Source of the DNA: Desulfosporosinus sp. FKB
GTDB lineage: Bacteria > Bacillota > Desulfitobacteriia > Desulfitobacteriales > Desulfitobacteriaceae
Direction of reading: 5' to 3'
Length of the DNA: 64,000 bases
Assembly (NCBI RefSeq): GCF_002196705.1
Contig: NZ_NADJ01000028.1
Location: forward strand, 1 to 64,000
The notes below the pieces were generated by a model. The model saw nothing but the letters and a program-made list of their open reading frames with translations. It was not told the DNA's origin and made no database searches. The position numbers were made by a program, and so were the translations under genes. This document shows, piece after piece, positions 17,499 to 26,112 of this stretch (its first letter is position 1; the number at the start of each line of letters is the position of its first letter).

Positions 17499-18728
17499 CT
17501 ATGCCCTCTGTAGTCTTGGCCTCTTCAAGATCATAAAGGTAAGTAATGAACCAACATCCACTATTGCTATGATAACACCCATTGGAATTGCTGTATTGCT
17601 TCCCCCCAAGCCTACCAGCGGGGCAACGAATGCACCAAAAATGAATGACATAAGCCCCAACAAAGCAGAAGCGCTGCCTGCCGCATGTCCATAGTTTTCC
17701 ATGGCTAAGGCTGAACCTGCAGTACCTACAACTCCTACGCTTGATACTACTAAAAATAATGGCAATAATATGAATGACAGCCCTGCGTTGAGTATAATTG
17801 CCCCTAACAATGCAAGGCCGCCAAAAGCTGCGAGGCAAAGGCCTGCCACGTATAATTTGACCCCATTTATCTTCGCCGCAAGTCTTCCTGTAAGTTGCCC
17901 GGCAATAATAATACCGATACCATTCATTGCAAAAATTAAGCTGAAGGTTTGGGGGGAGGCCCCAAATACATTTTGAACGACAAATGGTGATCCTGATATG
18001 TAGGCAAACATGCCTGCCGAAACAAGTCCTTGAGGCAAAGCATACTTAACAAAATCCGCATCGGTAATAAGGTCTTTAAAGGTTAAAAAAGTATTGGAAA
18101 GGCCACCTGAAGTCCGGCTCTCAATTGGCAATGATTCCTTCAATCCAAAATAAACTGCAAAAATCATTAATAATCCAATAACACATAAAACTATGAATAC
18201 ACCACGCCATGAGGTGAATTGCAAAAGCTGAGCCCCAATTATTGGTGCAAGTACCGGTCCCAGACCATTTACTAACATTAATAGAGCTATAAACCTCATC
18301 ATTTCGGAACCTGAGTAGAGATCTCGGACGACGGCCCTGGAAATGACAATCCCTGCAGAACCTGCCACTCCTTGAATAAACCTTAATATTATTAAACCGG
18401 TGATTGACGGAGTAATAGCACAAAGCAAAGACGCAGCCGTATAAGCTATTAGTCCAATTAACAATGGTAAACGACGGCCACGAATATCACTCTGGGCTCC
18501 CATAAGTAATTGGCCTACAGAAATTCCAAGCAAACAGGCAGTAATACTCAACTGAGCCAAAGATGCGTTAGTATGTAATTCTGTCGTTAAGGAAGGCAGA
18601 GATGGCAAATACATATCAATCGACAACGGTGCAAAGGCAGCTAATGCCCCTAACACGAATGCAACCCAATATCGAAGTCCTTTTGACCCTGATACCGTTG
18701 CTTTCGTTAAATAGCTAATTTGACCCAT
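17499..18728 (-). CDS. Bcr/CflA-family drug resistance MFS transporter
   Basis: 12-TM H+-driven exporter of the Bcr/CflA type. Signature elements: APLSIDMYLPSLPSLTTEL after TM1, GQLLMGAQSDIRGRRLPLL (motif A), RFIQGVAGSAGIVISRAVVRD (motif B-like), GGLSNTFLTFKDLI central loop. Start ATG 18728 has GAGGG 10 nt upstream; the annotated ATG at 18737 is too close to it. 409 aa, normal. Separated from the next MFS gene by ~330 bp. Substrate unknown. Confidence 0.88.
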   Translation of the reverse strand: MGQISYLTKATVSGSKGLRYWVAFVLGALAAFAPLSIDMYLPSLPSLTTELHTNASLAQLSITACLLGISVGQLLMGAQSDIRGRRLPLLIGLIAYTAASLLCAITPSITGLIILRFIQGVAGSAGIVISRAVVRDLYSGSEMMRFIALLMLVNGLGPVLAPIIGAQLLQFTSWRGVFIVLCVIGLLMIFAVYFGLKESLPIESRTSGGLSNTFLTFKDLITDADFVKYALPQGLVSAGMFAYISGSPFVVQNVFGASPQTFSLIFAMNGIGIIIAGQLTGRLAAKINGVKLYVAGLCLAAFGGLALLGAIILNAGLSFILLPLFLVVSSVGVVGTAGSALAMENYGHAAGSASALLGLMSFIFGAFVAPLVGLGGSNTAIPMGVIIAIVDVGSLLTFMILKRPRLQRA

Positions 18729-18814
18729 CTTAATCATTCCCTCTTTTACTGGTTTTCTCCTCGTAGCTGTTTACATTTTTATAAGTCCATATATTCACTT
18801 GTTAATTCATTATA

Positions 18815-18826
18815 TTGTATATACAA
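18815..18826. promoter_or_regulatory. 12-bp palindrome TTGTATATACAA, candidate operator
   Basis: Lies ~90 bp upstream of the Bcr-type MFS gene start, followed closely by another TATATAC. Shares its core with the palindrome at 17482. Looks like a site for a PadR/GntR-like dimer, but no such regulator gene is adjacent. Confidence 0.4.
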
Positions 18827-18905
18827 CTATATACTATCTTAATAGTTCAAATATTACAATAGATTTCATAAACTAATTGCTGCAGTCTGAAGAAATAAAT
18901 AGTCA

Positions 18906-18954
18906 ACTCAAGGTATGGGAACAACTCCCACTTCTACAAGTGGGAGTCTCACGA
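18906..18954. repeat. End fragment of the palindromic element
   Basis: CAAGGTATGGGAACAACTCC, the hairpin CTCCCACTT/AAGTGGGAG and GTCTCACGA match the end module of copies C and D. The GTTCAGC end is missing and the TTTAT junction is not preserved. Confidence 0.55.
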
Positions 18955-18991
18955 AACCTAATGCATTCGACGATTAAGGACTACTCTTTGA

Positions 18992-19207
18992 TTATTCAAT
19001 ATCTGATCGCCTGACAAATCGGCTTAGTTTCTCGTCCCACATCCATGAAACTTTATCTTTTGGATTGCTTAACAGATTTGTCAACACATCAAATTCTGAG
19101 GCTTTTAGGGCAGATTCAAACCATTCTTCAAAGGATACATTCAATGATTTGCATACTGCATCAAGCCTTTCTTTAATTTTTTTATCCGCCGGAAAAACTA
19201 TGAACAT
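18992..19207 (-). CDS. Hypothetical protein (71 aa)
   Basis: Small soluble protein: N-terminal ~45 residues helical (FPADKKIKERLDAVCKSLNV, reminiscent of ribbon-helix-helix-adjacent helices), C-terminus rich in Trp and charge (KVSWMWDEKLSRFVRRSDIE). ATG 19207 with AGAGGTG upstream. Family not recognised. The following stretch 19208-19760 is AT-rich and contains only a hairpin. Confidence 0.6.
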   Translation of the reverse strand: MFIVFPADKKIKERLDAVCKSLNVSFEEWFESALKASEFDVLTNLLSNPKDKVSWMWDEKLSRFVRRSDIE

Positions 19208-19536
19208 TTTAAAACACCTCTGTTTACCCTAATTTACCCTAATTCCCCTTCTTTTTGATTGCTATTAAATCAAAATCTCTCTATCTAACAATAGAAGCAG
19301 TTTTTATATCTCCATCTTTTGAATCTATAAATGGTTCGTTCTAAAGCCTCATCTCTTCTCACTGTAATGTAAAAATTCTTACCTATCTTTTTATTATTCT
19401 ACTTTATATAGTAAATTTCAATATTTGTTAATATTTTTGCAATATTAAACTTTAATTATAATTCAAGAATTATTTCTTTCCTTGATCTGTTAATCTCAGT
19501 AGTCGTAATTAAATACTTATAAAAACATAACGGAAA

Positions 19537-19576
19537 ACTCCATTCCAACTCTTTGAGGACTACATTGGAATGGAGT
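19537..19576 (-). terminator. Hairpin, probable terminator after the DUF3786 gene
   Basis: 12-bp perfect arms ACTCCATTCCAA/TTGGAATGGAGT; on the minus strand followed by TTTTCC. It is ~185 bp downstream of the DUF3786 stop. Confidence 0.5.
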
Positions 19577-19760
19577 AGTAATTTAATAAAGTATAGAACT
19601 AAGCACATTAAAAAGCTATAAAGCAACAAAAGACAACTATTAGCTTTCTTGTTCTATAAAGTTATTATAGGCCATTCTGACAAATTGTACAACAAATGCT
19701 TCAAACTCAAACTCAAAACTAAAGCTCATAATCGTACTCAAATTAGGTTAAAAAATTACA

Positions 19761-20402
19761 CTATGTAATGTATTTATTAAATTGCCCTTGGGCTAGCTTC
19801 TTTAACTCATCTGCCAGGTATACTCCAAGATCAATGCTTATTCCAGTATCTAATATTTGTTCTATGGAAGAATCATAGAGTATAGTGGCGTTAGCCTTAA
19901 CTTCCTCATCCCCTTCCCAAATTACAACACACAAGGGTATTTCGGGAAATGCTCTCAAAACTACCGAAGCGTCTCCGAAAGGACCTGGCTGACCACCTAA
20001 GACGTGAGAAACTTTCATTAACCGGCTGGACTGATGGCCAAAGGATTCAATTAACACAGATATAACTGTTTTGTGAAATGCAGAATAAAATATCGTACCA
20101 CCAGGCAGTTCTTTAACGCTTACCCAATTCAAGTCAGATCCCAGGAAAGGCCTGGCATTGGCCAAATAATTGAGGATAATAATCGTTGCCAACACTTCAG
20201 GAACATATCCATCTCTTCTTCGGTGGATGATCTCTTGGTCACTATCCACAACATACTCTTCATTAAAAAAAAGCACAATGAATTGACGGGTATCACTATT
20301 GTAGGATACGGTTCGTACCGCTGTTATCTCTTTAGGATCATTTTTTTTAATATCCCGCCAGAATTTCAGACATGTATTACGGTAATTTGACTCTATTTCC
20401 AC
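19761..20402 (-). CDS. DUF3786 domain protein
   Basis: 213-aa soluble protein matching DUF3786: the FFNEEYVVD segment, LATIIILNYLANARP, KELPGGTIFYSAFHK, GQPGPFGDASVVLRAFPEIPLCVVIWEGDEE and NATILYDSSIEQ are the conserved blocks as I know them. The family occurs in anaerobes, often near corrinoid or acetyl-CoA pathway genes; its function is unknown. GTG start at 20402 with a weak ribosome binding site (CTGAAAGA). Confidence 0.8.
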   Translation of the reverse strand: MEIESNYRNTCLKFWRDIKKNDPKEITAVRTVSYNSDTRQFIVLFFNEEYVVDSDQEIIHRRRDGYVPEVLATIIILNYLANARPFLGSDLNWVSVKELPGGTIFYSAFHKTVISVLIESFGHQSSRLMKVSHVLGGQPGPFGDASVVLRAFPEIPLCVVIWEGDEEVKANATILYDSSIEQILDTGISIDLGVYLADELKKLAQGQFNKYIT

Positions 20403-20573
20403 TCTTTCAGAATTTATTTTCGTTCACATCCTTTCTTCTTAAGATAAAGTTATTATTAAAAGCAAGTTAGTCTATTTTTTAATCTTAAGACTTTGCTAAT
20501 TCTGCCAATAGTAATCTAAATTTTCTCATTTATAAAATAACTATTAAATCTATTCCTGTCAACTAGTTTTGCA

Positions 20574-20730
20574 AGTGAACCCGTTCAGCTAAAGCTGAAC
20601 ATCAGGGCTTCGGTGACGAAAGCACCTAACCCATAACAAATTCTATCGCGATGAAGGATGGACTCTACCGCCGAAGCAAGGTATTGGAACCACTCCCACT
20701 TTATAAAAGTAAAGTCTTACGATTAGATAA
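20574..20730 (-). mobile_element. Non-autonomous IS200/IS605-like palindromic element, copy C (diverged)
   Basis: Has the GTTCAGCTAAAGCTGAAC hairpin at 20583-20600 and the other end module (GAAGCAAGGTATTGGAACC, a decayed CTCCCACTT hairpin, GTCTTACGATTAGATAAAT), but a different, shorter centre than copies A and B. On the minus strand it begins after TATTTAT in the tail of the CWB2 gene's terminator. Confidence 0.6.
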
Positions 20731-20733
20731 ATA

Positions 20734-20776
20734 CTCCCCTTTGGCAGTCATTAGAACTAACCTGCCTTAAGGGGAG
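20734..20776 (-). terminator. Terminator of the CWB2 protein gene
   Basis: CTCCCCTT...AAGGGGAG stem with inner GGCAG/CTGCC; minus-strand tail TATTTAT, into which element copy C is inserted. Confidence 0.6.
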
Positions 20777-20916
20777 CTTTCTATCGGATGCATCTTCTTT
20801 GAATTAATTGCCGAACAGCTTGGTTTTCTTGATTGCTGCATATCTGAGAGATTTAGGTCTCAACTAGATTCGGCTTTGAACTATCTATTTCTTACGTCTA
20901 GTCTAAATTAACCGAC

Positions 20917-23322
20917 TCAAACAGAGGGTATGACGAAGCTTTGAGACGTTCCAAAAGCATAACCATTATAATTAGCCGTTAACGTATAGGTTTGACCAGC
21001 ATTCAAAGCAGCACTAATGGTATAAGTTGTTCCTCCGTCAGAGGTTACAACGCCGGAAATCGCGATGCGGTTTCCGAAACTATCCAGGAGAGTGAAGTTA
21101 CTTGTTGTTAAACCATTCAACGCTGCACTCAATCCTACTTTAAAGCCGGTTGTCGATATGTTATTAACTGTATACGTTACATTATTCGTGTTATAAGGAA
21201 CTGTAAAGCTCTGGGCTGTACCCAGGGTATAGCCTGCATAGTTAGCTGTTAAGGTATAGGTCTGACCTGCACTTAAGGCTGCACTAACGGTATAAGTGGC
21301 TCCTCCATTCAGAGTTGTCACGCCTGTAATAGGAACAGTATATCCAGAACTGTTTTTGAGGGTAAAATTACTGGCGGTCAGACCATTAAGTGACGAACTG
21401 AGTCCCACTGTGAATCCTGTTGAAGAAGGGTTACTTACAGTGAGTGTTTCGCTGCTGACATTAGTGTAGGGCACCATGAAACTCTGAGCCGTTCCCAGGG
21501 CATAACCGGCATAGTTAGCCGTTAAGGTATAGGTTTGACCTGCACTCAAGGCTGCACTTATTGTATAAGTAGCCCCTCCATTAAGTGTAGTCACACCTGT
21601 AAGCGGTATAGAATATCCGGAACTGTTAAGAAGAGTAAAGTTGTTACTAGTTAAACCGTTCAGAGCCGAACTCAAACCCACTGTGAATCCTGTTGATGAA
21701 GGGTTACTTACAGTGAGTGTTTCGCTGTAGACATTCGTATAGGGCACCATGAAACTCTGAGCTGTTCCCAGGGTATAACCGGCGTAGTTAGCCGTTAAGG
21801 TATAAGTTTGTCCTGCAGTCAGGGCTGCACTAACAGTATAAGTGGCTCCTCCATTTAGAGTTGTCACACCTGTAATAGGAACAGTATATCCGTAACTATT
21901 TTTAAGTGTAAAATTGCTGGCGGTCAGACCATTAAGTGACGAATTGAGTCCCACGGTAAATCCTGTTGTTGTCGGATTGCTGACAGTGACAGTTTGATTG
22001 CTTGTAACGTAAGGAACAGTGAAGGTCTGGGTTGTTCCAACACTATTACCATTATAGTTTACCCTTAATGTATAGATTTGCCCGGCACTTAAAGCTGCAT
22101 TAACGGTGTAAGTGGCTCCTCCGTTAAACGTTGTCGCACCTGTCACAGCGATAGAATTCCCCGAACTATTTAGAAGGGTAAAGTTGTTGGCAGTTAACCC
22201 ACTAATGGCCGGATTTAATCCAACAGTAATTCCATTCGTCGACGGGCTGCTTACCGTTACAGGAATAACTCCTGAAGAGGTGGTTGAATCCCCAAAAATC
22301 TCGCTGACCAGATTAACTGCCCAGTCAGGGACACCAACCGATCCGCCAAGTACGTTTATTTGAGGATTACTGCCCGTATTCCGAATAGTAATGAGATAGT
22401 CTTTAATCGATGGGGGTAACTGCCTCGATTTGGGATCAATTAATAAAATCGGTGCATTGTTTTGAGCTGCTAATGTGCTTCCAGAAAGTGCGTCGGCATA
22501 ATCATATCCATTAGCGAGATAAATCTGAGTCGGGTTTGGATAAAACTTGGTTAAGATTTGCGATAAGGTTTCAAAACGATCCTGACCGCCAAACCGCTGT
22601 ATCTGGGCGCTGGGAACCAAACTTTGCAGTGTTGTTTGCAGTGAATCGTTGATAACAGCTTTACCGCCAACAATATAGATATTGGAAGGTTGATCTTTAG
22701 TGATAAAGTTTGTAACACTATCAGGCAATTTCGTGGGGCTGCTGAGAAGAATCGGCCATCCTTTGCTGGCCGCCAGCGAAGCAACGCCTAAAGCATCCGG
22801 AAACTCATTACCGCTGGCAACAATAACCGGTGTCCCAGGATTCACATTAAGATCGTTGACAATGATTGAGTTCGTGTCAAAACGATCAGAGCCACCCATT
22901 CGTGTGACATGATAGCCCGCCTTATGTAGCCACTTCTCAACTTTTTCATTGATTATGCCAGCACCACCAATAATCGTGACGTTTCCCCCGGCTTTTAAAT
23001 GGTTTTTCACAAAGTTCAAACTGAGTTCTGAGTCATTGACATCAGTTCCTACAAGAATAATGGATGCATTCAGCTTCGTAGCCAGGGTGCTTGCTGACAG
23101 AGCATCAGGGAAACTATAAGCCGAGGCCAGAACAACATTTTGCATTTGCTGTCCCTGAATTTCCTCCTGAGCAATAGCCGTGGACGTTTGAAAACGATCT
23201 TGACCTGAGTAACGATTAAAATGAGACTTAAAATTAGGCTTAGCTTGGACACTCCCAGCTAAAGTAGCTATGAGTAAAGTACTTGTCACAGCCACAGATG
23301 TCAATTTTGCTTTTTTGTTCAT
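20917..23322 (-). CDS. Secreted cell-wall protein: CWB2 repeats plus five ~90-aa repeats
   Basis: 801 aa. Signal peptide ~1-27 (KKAKLTSVAVTSTLLIATLA, cleaved near VQA-K). Residues ~38-340 hold three CWB2 (putative cell wall binding repeat 2) units with the usual RxxGxDRFxT and xSAxxFPDALSAS motifs, anchoring to wall polymer. Residues ~345-801 are five tandem repeats of about 90 residues (consensus: TVSNPxxTGFTVGL, LNGLTxxNFTL, GGATYTxSAALxAGQTYTLT, GTAQSFxVPY), probably beta-sandwich modules. Ends directly after the fifth repeat. The same repeat ends the 298-aa protein at 24959. Likely surface adhesion or scaffold; substrate unknown. Confidence 0.9.
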   Translation of the reverse strand: MNKKAKLTSVAVTSTLLIATLAGSVQAKPNFKSHFNRYSGQDRFQTSTAIAQEEIQGQQMQNVVLASAYSFPDALSASTLATKLNASIILVGTDVNDSELSLNFVKNHLKAGGNVTIIGGAGIINEKVEKWLHKAGYHVTRMGGSDRFDTNSIIVNDLNVNPGTPVIVASGNEFPDALGVASLAASKGWPILLSSPTKLPDSVTNFITKDQPSNIYIVGGKAVINDSLQTTLQSLVPSAQIQRFGGQDRFETLSQILTKFYPNPTQIYLANGYDYADALSGSTLAAQNNAPILLIDPKSRQLPPSIKDYLITIRNTGSNPQINVLGGSVGVPDWAVNLVSEIFGDSTTSSGVIPVTVSSPSTNGITVGLNPAISGLTANNFTLLNSSGNSIAVTGATTFNGGATYTVNAALSAGQIYTLRVNYNGNSVGTTQTFTVPYVTSNQTVTVSNPTTTGFTVGLNSSLNGLTASNFTLKNSYGYTVPITGVTTLNGGATYTVSAALTAGQTYTLTANYAGYTLGTAQSFMVPYTNVYSETLTVSNPSSTGFTVGLSSALNGLTSNNFTLLNSSGYSIPLTGVTTLNGGATYTISAALSAGQTYTLTANYAGYALGTAQSFMVPYTNVSSETLTVSNPSSTGFTVGLSSSLNGLTASNFTLKNSSGYTVPITGVTTLNGGATYTVSAALSAGQTYTLTANYAGYTLGTAQSFTVPYNTNNVTYTVNNISTTGFKVGLSAALNGLTTSNFTLLDSFGNRIAISGVVTSDGGTTYTISAALNAGQTYTLTANYNGYAFGTSQSFVIPSV
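20922..22290 (-). repeat. Five tandem ~270-bp coding repeats
   Basis: DNA-level repeats encoding the C-terminal modules of the CWB2 protein. Units 2-4 (about 21190-22010) are the most alike, nearly identical over long stretches, which suggests recent duplication or gene conversion; units 1 and 5 are diverged. Confidence 0.85.
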
Positions 23323-23576
23323 AACTTTTCCCTCCTAAACAACTTTACTGTCAAAATAATCCTCTATATGCATATACGTTTATTGCCTAAAGTTTTAGGG
23401 GGGGGAGGTTTAAACTATTTAAAAATTCGAAGTTAATTTTCTTTCCTTAGTTTGTTGGCTCTCACTAACTCCAGATATTGATTCACGTTAAGTAACGTTA
23501 TACAATACTATTGCTAATAGTACTTTATATAATAGTAATCCTAGCTAAATTAATTACTGAAAAATTGGAGAAGAAA

Positions 23577-24821
23577 ATGAATAACACTTTCGCCGTGACC
23601 AGAAAGCTTGGCCAAACCTTTCCAGCCTTAACTCATAAGAATTTCCGCTATTTTTGGTTCGGGCAGTGCATTTCACTGATGGGAACCTGGATGCAGACAA
23701 CGGCTCAACAATGGTTGGTATACACCCTAACGAAATCAGCGTTTCTGCTCGGAATTTTAGGGGTAGCCCAGTTTGGTCCTATGCTTGCTTTTTCCCTTTT
23801 TGCCGGTGTTTTAGCGGATAAATTTCCCAAGAAGGCTATTCTCATATTGACTCAGTCCGCGCTTATGCTTCAGGCTTTTATTCTGGCAGCACTTGTTTTA
23901 TCAGGACATATTCATTATTGGCAAGTATTACTACTCGCTGCCGCCCTGGGATTTGTCAATACATTGGATATGCCTACTCGTCAATCATTTATGGTTGAAT
24001 TAGTGGGCAGAAAAGATTTGACCAATGCCCTAGCCCTTAATTCTACTATCGTTAACTTAGCACGCATTATTGGGCCGACAATAGCTGCTCTATTAATGTC
24101 AAGTATTGGTGCCGGATTTTGTTTCATCTTGAATGCTCTAAGCTTTATTCCGGTAATTATAGGGTTGTCACTTATTCATCCCCAAGTAATTAATCGTCCG
24201 CCCCAAACAGTCAATATGCTTAGAAGCGTTATTGATGGGCTAAACTATATTTCCACAAAACCAATTTTAGCATGCGCTGTTCTTGCTGTATTGGATATTG
24301 GGACATTTATAATGAATACCAATGTTCTTTTCCCCGTGTTTGCCGATCAGGTACTCCACAAAGGCGTTAACGGTTATGGATTTCTCCTATCTGCTATGGG
24401 CATTGGCTCATTAATAGGGGCAATGATAGTTGCCACAAAAGCCCGGACAAACCCCAATCGACGCATTATGTTTACTTCTTCCCTCATCTTGTCTGCCTTA
24501 ATGGCAATTATCTTCTTTATCCATTCATCTTCATTAGCAATGTTTTTTGTCGCGGGTATTGGCCTTTTTAATATTATTTTTATGAATACTGTAAATTCAA
24601 CCTTACAACTCAATTCTACAGACGAATACAGAGGCCGCGTTATGAGTGTCTACGCACTTGCTCTTGGAGGGACAACTCCAATCGGCAACTTATTTGCCGG
24701 AGGGTTCGCTGAAAAATATGGTCCTTCCGTCGGCTTTTTGATGTGCGGCATCACCGCTGGTATTTTAATAGTATTAATCCTAGTCCGAACATTTAGAAAG
24801 GAGAAGCAACCAACGTTATAG
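23577..24821 (+). CDS. MFS transporter, MFS_3 (enterobactin exporter-like) family
   Basis: 414 aa with twelve membrane segments. Family motifs: LTHKNFRYFWFGQCISLMGT WMQTTAQQWLVY at the N-terminus, GVLADKFPKKAILILTQ (motif A), NTLDMPTRQSFMVELVGR and NALALNSTIVNLARIIGPTI. ATG 23577 chosen for GGAGAAGAAA upstream; the ORF extends to 23511 but without a ribosome binding site. Probably an exporter of a drug or a small molecule. Transcribed divergently from the CWB2 gene. Confidence 0.85.
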   Translation: MNNTFAVTRKLGQTFPALTHKNFRYFWFGQCISLMGTWMQTTAQQWLVYTLTKSAFLLGILGVAQFGPMLAFSLFAGVLADKFPKKAILILTQSALMLQAFILAALVLSGHIHYWQVLLLAAALGFVNTLDMPTRQSFMVELVGRKDLTNALALNSTIVNLARIIGPTIAALLMSSIGAGFCFILNALSFIPVIIGLSLIHPQVINRPPQTVNMLRSVIDGLNYISTKPILACAVLAVLDIGTFIMNTNVLFPVFADQVLHKGVNGYGFLLSAMGIGSLIGAMIVATKARTNPNRRIMFTSSLILSALMAIIFFIHSSSLAMFFVAGIGLFNIIFMNTVNSTLQLNSTDEYRGRVMSVYALALGGTTPIGNLFAGGFAEKYGPSVGFLMCGITAGILIVLILVRTFRKEKQPTL

Positions 24822-24958
24822 CTGTAGTCAGACATATTTTCCCTGCTAATTTGCATATTATCAGATAGAAAAATTTATTATGAGTACTAATCTTTGTACT
24901 ATAAAAATACATTGAGGTTATGGGAGCTTATCTCTGAATTTTCGAAAGGAGAAGACCT

Positions 24959-25855
24959 ATGCCTTACCAAAGGTGGCGTCAACCACACGGCGACTTCAGG
25001 CAAGATTTAGGGACATTAGCTGTAGGTATATTAGTAATTGTTGTCATTGGTTACTTTCTCTTCCACGGCTATTTGGAAAATATCAATAACCAGAGTGTTG
25101 CAGCTTCAAACTCAAATGATGTTAACCTGCCAAATACAAATGACCCTAATACCTCTAATGATCCTAATTCGGCTAATTACTCCTCTCAAATTTCTCCGAA
25201 CGGAAATATTACGATGAACATTGGAAGTGAAAATAAGGCTTTAACGTCAGGGTATTGGGTATTATATGTCTCTGATGGAACTTCTCAGCAGCTTTCTGTT
25301 ACTGCTCAAGATTATGCTTTTTTGCAAACGTTGATGCAAAATGATAGTAAAGGGAGTTCTTCAGTTACCATATTTCTAATTGATAACGGACTAATTCATC
25401 AGTACAATATCAGCAAGGAAATTTATTCAATCATAACTAATATGGCCGCTATCAAGTCCCGATCCTCAAATGCATCGTCAGATAATTCTTCTCTTCCTCC
25501 AGATTCTTCTAATTCCTCTTCCGGCTCCTCTTCAGAAACGCCTGCTGATTCCTCTTCCTCAACTTCTAATACCACTCCATCTAAGACATCAGTCAGTGAA
25601 ACCATGAAAACCAGTAACCCGTCGACATCGGGATTTACAGTCACATTGAACCCAGCGCTGAATGGTTTGGCGCCTGATAATTTTACGCTTCAAAATAGTT
25701 CAGGAAATTCCGTCTCAATTTCTAATGCGACAACATCAGACAATGGAACAACTTACACAATCAGCGCTGTCTTAAGCACCGGTCAAACTTATACCCTTAC
25801 AGCAGCCTATCCGGGTTACACATTTGGGACACCCCAAACCATCGAAATAAAATAG
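24959..25855 (+). CDS. Membrane-anchored surface protein with one CWB2-protein-type repeat
   Basis: 298 aa. One N-terminal membrane segment at ~20-40 (LAVGILVIVVIGYFLFHGY), an Asn/Ser-rich linker, a middle domain (~85-160), a Ser/Pro-rich linker (~160-215), then a C-terminal ~85-residue module (TMKTSNPSTSGFTVTLNPAL ... GQTYTLTAAYPGYTFGTPQ) that matches the five repeats of the CWB2 protein at 20917. Ribosome binding site AAAGGAGAAGACCT. Together they suggest a shared surface-protein module. Function unknown. Confidence 0.8.
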   Translation: MPYQRWRQPHGDFRQDLGTLAVGILVIVVIGYFLFHGYLENINNQSVAASNSNDVNLPNTNDPNTSNDPNSANYSSQISPNGNITMNIGSENKALTSGYWVLYVSDGTSQQLSVTAQDYAFLQTLMQNDSKGSSSVTIFLIDNGLIHQYNISKEIYSIITNMAAIKSRSSNASSDNSSLPPDSSNSSSGSSSETPADSSSSTSNTTPSKTSVSETMKTSNPSTSGFTVTLNPALNGLAPDNFTLQNSSGNSVSISNATTSDNGTTYTISAVLSTGQTYTLTAAYPGYTFGTPQTIEIK

Positions 25856-25874
25856 AATTATCATCGTTCACAGG

Positions 25875-26057
25875 AGTGAACTCGTTCAGCTAAAGCTGAA
25901 CACCGGGGCTTCAGATACAATAATGTCCAGTGGACATTATTGCCGAGCCGCCTTTCCCAATAGGAATACTTAGCAGCGAAGGAGGGCTCTACCCCGCCTG
26001 AAGTTAACGAAGGACCTTACCACCCTCTTATAACCGGGAGTCTTAAAAACTGGATAA
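25875..26057 (-). mobile_element. Non-autonomous IS200/IS605-like palindromic element, copy B
   Basis: About 183 bp, almost identical to copy A at 4027 through the GTTCAGC hairpin, the 12-bp central palindrome and the following ~70 bp; the second end hairpin is decayed (CCCTCTTATAACCGGGAG). Ends GTCTTAAAAACTGGATAAAA. On the minus strand it starts after GTTTTAT in the tail of the trxB terminator. The high identity to A implies recent mobility. Confidence 0.7.
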
Positions 26058-26060
26058 AAC

Positions 26061-26094
26061 AAAAGGAGCACCCAGTATCTGAGGTGCCCCTTTT
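26061..26094 (-). terminator. Terminator of the trx-trxB operon
   Basis: AAAAGGAGCACC paired with GGTGCCCCTTTT around a 10-nt loop; minus-strand tail TTTTGTTTTAT. Confidence 0.75.
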
Positions 26095-26112
26095 GCGTTA
26101 TATAAATATGAT

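Noticed and set aside
20917-22290. Regular ~270-bp repeats as a possible CRISPR or satellite array
   Set aside because: The repeats are in frame and code for protein modules; there is no short direct repeat with unique spacers anywhere in the window.
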